DNA of 6,003 nt from an uncultured Oscillospiraceae bacterium (GTDB lineage: Bacteria > Bacillota > Clostridia > Oscillospirales > Oscillospiraceae): assembly GCA_934615645.1 (NCBI GenBank), contig CAKTTR010000095.1, positions 1 to 6,003 of the forward strand. The letters run 5' to 3'. This document shows positions 5,137 through 6,003 of this stretch, piece by piece. Under the pieces are notes generated by a model that was not told the DNA's origin, did not search any database, and saw only the letters and a program-made list of their open reading frames with translations. Numbering within the stretch: position 1 is the first letter of the stretch; each line of letters opens with the position of its first letter. Both the position numbers and the translations under genes were made by a program.

Positions 5137-5186
5137 AAAAAAGAAAACGCAAAAATAAGTTGGCGGGCCAACATTTTTGCGTTTTC
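5136..5186 (-). terminator. Intrinsic terminator downstream of the Crp/Fnr gene
   Basis: A perfect 14-bp inverted repeat (5143-5156 with 5173-5186) encloses a second 6-bp stem, GTTGGC (5159-5164) with GCCAAC (5167-5172), with two extra bases on one side. On the minus strand the hairpin is followed directly by seven T (5142-5136), giving a strong terminator 67 bp after the Crp/Fnr stop. The -10 box of the next gene begins at its final T. Confidence 0.8.
5159..5172. promoter_or_regulatory. Palindrome at -41.5, possible Crp/Fnr operator
   Basis: GTTGGCGGGCCAAC is a 14-bp palindrome (6-bp arms, 2-bp centre). Its centre (5165.5) is 41.5 bp upstream of the start predicted from TATACT. Crp/Fnr-family sites are usually 14-16 bp palindromes, and -41.5 is their standard class II activating position. 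It does not match the E. coli CRP or FNR consensus. Confidence 0.45.
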
Positions 5187-5252
5187 CGAAAAAAGTAGTT
5201 TTATACCGATTTTTAGGAAAAAAGTACGATTTTTTCGATAGAAAAGTACCGG
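5187..5252. repeat. AT-rich stretch with three A-tract repeats
   Basis: GAAAAAAGTA occurs at 5188-5197 and 5217-5226, with a shorter GAAAAGTA at 5241-5248. CGATTTTT occurs at 5207-5214 and 5227-5234. The stretch lies between the Crp/Fnr stop and the terminator and is far more AT-rich than the genes around it. Confidence 0.55.
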
Positions 5253-5936
5253 TTACAGCCATTCCCGGGAGTAGAGCTCCGCGTCTAAAATGCGGACTTT
5301 GTTCTTCCTGCAATACAGAAGATGCTCCTGCTCCATGCGGCGCAGCTCGTGGGAGAGGGCGCTGCGGTTGACGCACAGATAGTCCGCCAGCTCCTCCCGA
5401 TTATAGGGGACGGTGAATTCGTCGCAGCCGAAAAAGCTGCGCTGGATGGCGAGAAACGTCAGGATGCGGCTGCGCAGGCCCTTTTGGGAGATGATCTCGA
5501 TCTGGGACATTTTCCGGAGATTTTCACCGGCGATCAGGCCGAGGATGCTCTCCATCATGATAAGCCGGTCCGCCTCCGGCAGCTTGCCGGGCTTGGCGAC
5601 GGTCTCGTAGGGGATCGTGTGCACGACGCTGTCGCGGGTGGCGGTGATGTAATAGGTGCTGACTTTTTTCTTCGTCGCGGCGATGTCGATGCCGATGAGG
5701 AAGCCGGGGATGTATTTGGTCATCAGGCTCTGGCGGCCGTCGCGGTAGAGCTTCGTGGCGATGAATTCGCCGGATTCGACGATGGCGAAGGCGTTTAGCC
5801 GCTGCCCGTCGTGCACCAGGACCTCCCCCTTGGCAAACACCTTGCGCTGGGGCTGCAGCTGCGCAAAAAGCGCCGGAACGCGCTGTGCCGGAAACTGCTC
5901 AAACATCCGCGCCCGCTCGATCGCCGCCCAATCCAT
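5253..5936 (-). CDS. Crp/Fnr family transcriptional regulator
   Basis: This is a 227-residue cytosolic DNA-binding regulator. Residues about 20-115 form the cyclic-nucleotide-binding-like beta-roll (KGEVLVHDGQRLNAFAIVESGEF at 36-58). A dimerisation helix follows (about 120-147). The C-terminal winged helix-turn-helix has NREELADYLCVN (179-190) and the recognition helix RSALSHELRRM (191-201). The phosphate-binding GE...RSA signature of cAMP binders is not seen at 78-90, and there is no N-terminal cysteine cluster as in FNR, so the effector is probably neither cAMP nor an Fe-S cluster. I prefer the ATG at 5936 (AGGTGAG four bases upstream) to the in-frame GTG at 5945, which lies inside that site. 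A near-consensus promoter precedes it. It sits just upstream of the dehydrogenase gene on the same strand and is the obvious candidate to control it. Confidence 0.93.
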   Translation of the reverse strand: MDWAAIERARMFEQFPAQRVPALFAQLQPQRKVFAKGEVLVHDGQRLNAFAIVESGEFIATKLYRDGRQSLMTKYIPGFLIGIDIAATKKKVSTYYITATRDSVVHTIPYETVAKPGKLPEADRLIMMESILGLIAGENLRKMSQIEIISQKGLRSRILTFLAIQRSFFGCDEFTVPYNREELADYLCVNRSALSHELRRMEQEHLLYCRKNKVRILDAELYSREWL

Positions 5937-5940
5937 CCGT

Positions 5941-5947
5941 CTCACCT
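5941..5947 (-). promoter_or_regulatory. RBS that sets the Crp/Fnr start
   Basis: AGGTGAG on the minus strand ends four bases before the ATG at 5936. The alternative GTG start at 5945 falls within it. Confidence 0.75.
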
Positions 5948-5968
5948 GCTTTCGTGGGTTTTGGGGTT

Positions 5969-5997
5969 ATTATACAGGATGCGGGAGGAAATTACAA
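5969..5997 (-). promoter_or_regulatory. Sigma-A promoter of the Crp/Fnr gene
   Basis: On the minus strand, TTGTAA (5992-5997) and a perfect TATAAT (5969-5974) are separated by exactly 17 bp. The start is expected near 5962, giving a leader of about 26 nt. Confidence 0.88.
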
Positions 5998-6003
5998 TGG
6001 GGG

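Noticed and set aside
5253..5936. Naming the regulator Crp, Fnr or CooA
   Set aside because: The cAMP-binding signature and Fe-S cysteines are not seen and no heme ligand can be assigned; only the superfamily is supported.

Overview
The window looks like chromosomal DNA from a GC-rich, gut-type anaerobic Firmicute, probably Oscillospiraceae (Faecalibacterium/Gemmiger/Subdoligranulum-like). This is an inference. It rests on clostridial-style Crp/Fnr and DUF1015 proteins, strong AGGAGG-type ribosome binding sites, and paired-hairpin intergenic repeats of the 'CCCTCAGTCA...GCTCCC...GGGAGCC' kind that I associate with that family. No tRNA, rRNA, CRISPR array, transposase or phage gene is visible.

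Layout. Positions 1-467 are non-coding and hold a composite repeat. A small DUF378 membrane protein (468-671, minus) and a two-gene operon, DUF1015 protein (924-2165, plus) then ispE (2165-3061, plus), diverge from an AT-rich promoter region. The operon ends at a clear intrinsic terminator (3087-3121). Positions 3122-3920 are non-coding: an inverted copy of the left repeat (about 3206-3595), then a structured 320-bp stretch (3597-3920). The rest is on the minus strand, read right to left: a Crp/Fnr-family regulator (5253-5936), a short-chain dehydrogenase (4322-5095), and a small NTF2-fold protein (3921-4268).

How the genes may work together. ispE supplies the MEP isoprenoid pathway. The DUF1015 gene overlaps it in a TAATG junction, so the two are probably translationally coupled. 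On the right, the dehydrogenase most resembles bacterial 3-alpha-hydroxysteroid dehydrogenase/carbonyl reductase (HsdA type), including its long spacing between catalytic Ser and Tyr. The NTF2-fold partner lines up without gaps against the first 38 residues of ketosteroid isomerase and keeps its Tyr and general-base Asp, but not the second active-site Asp. The pair is therefore a candidate two-enzyme module for a steroid-like or other cyclic ketone/alcohol. The Crp/Fnr gene lies immediately upstream. Between it and the dehydrogenase is a perfect palindrome whose centre falls 41.5 bp upstream of the start site predicted from a TATACT -10 box, the classic class II position for a Crp/Fnr activator. 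The same palindrome forms the tip of the regulator's transcription terminator.

The best candidates for something undescribed are this regulator/dehydrogenase/NTF2 module with its dual-use palindrome, and the roughly 390-bp structured repeats flanking the ispE segment in inverted orientation. Similarities to named proteins were judged by eye and from memory; no database search was possible.
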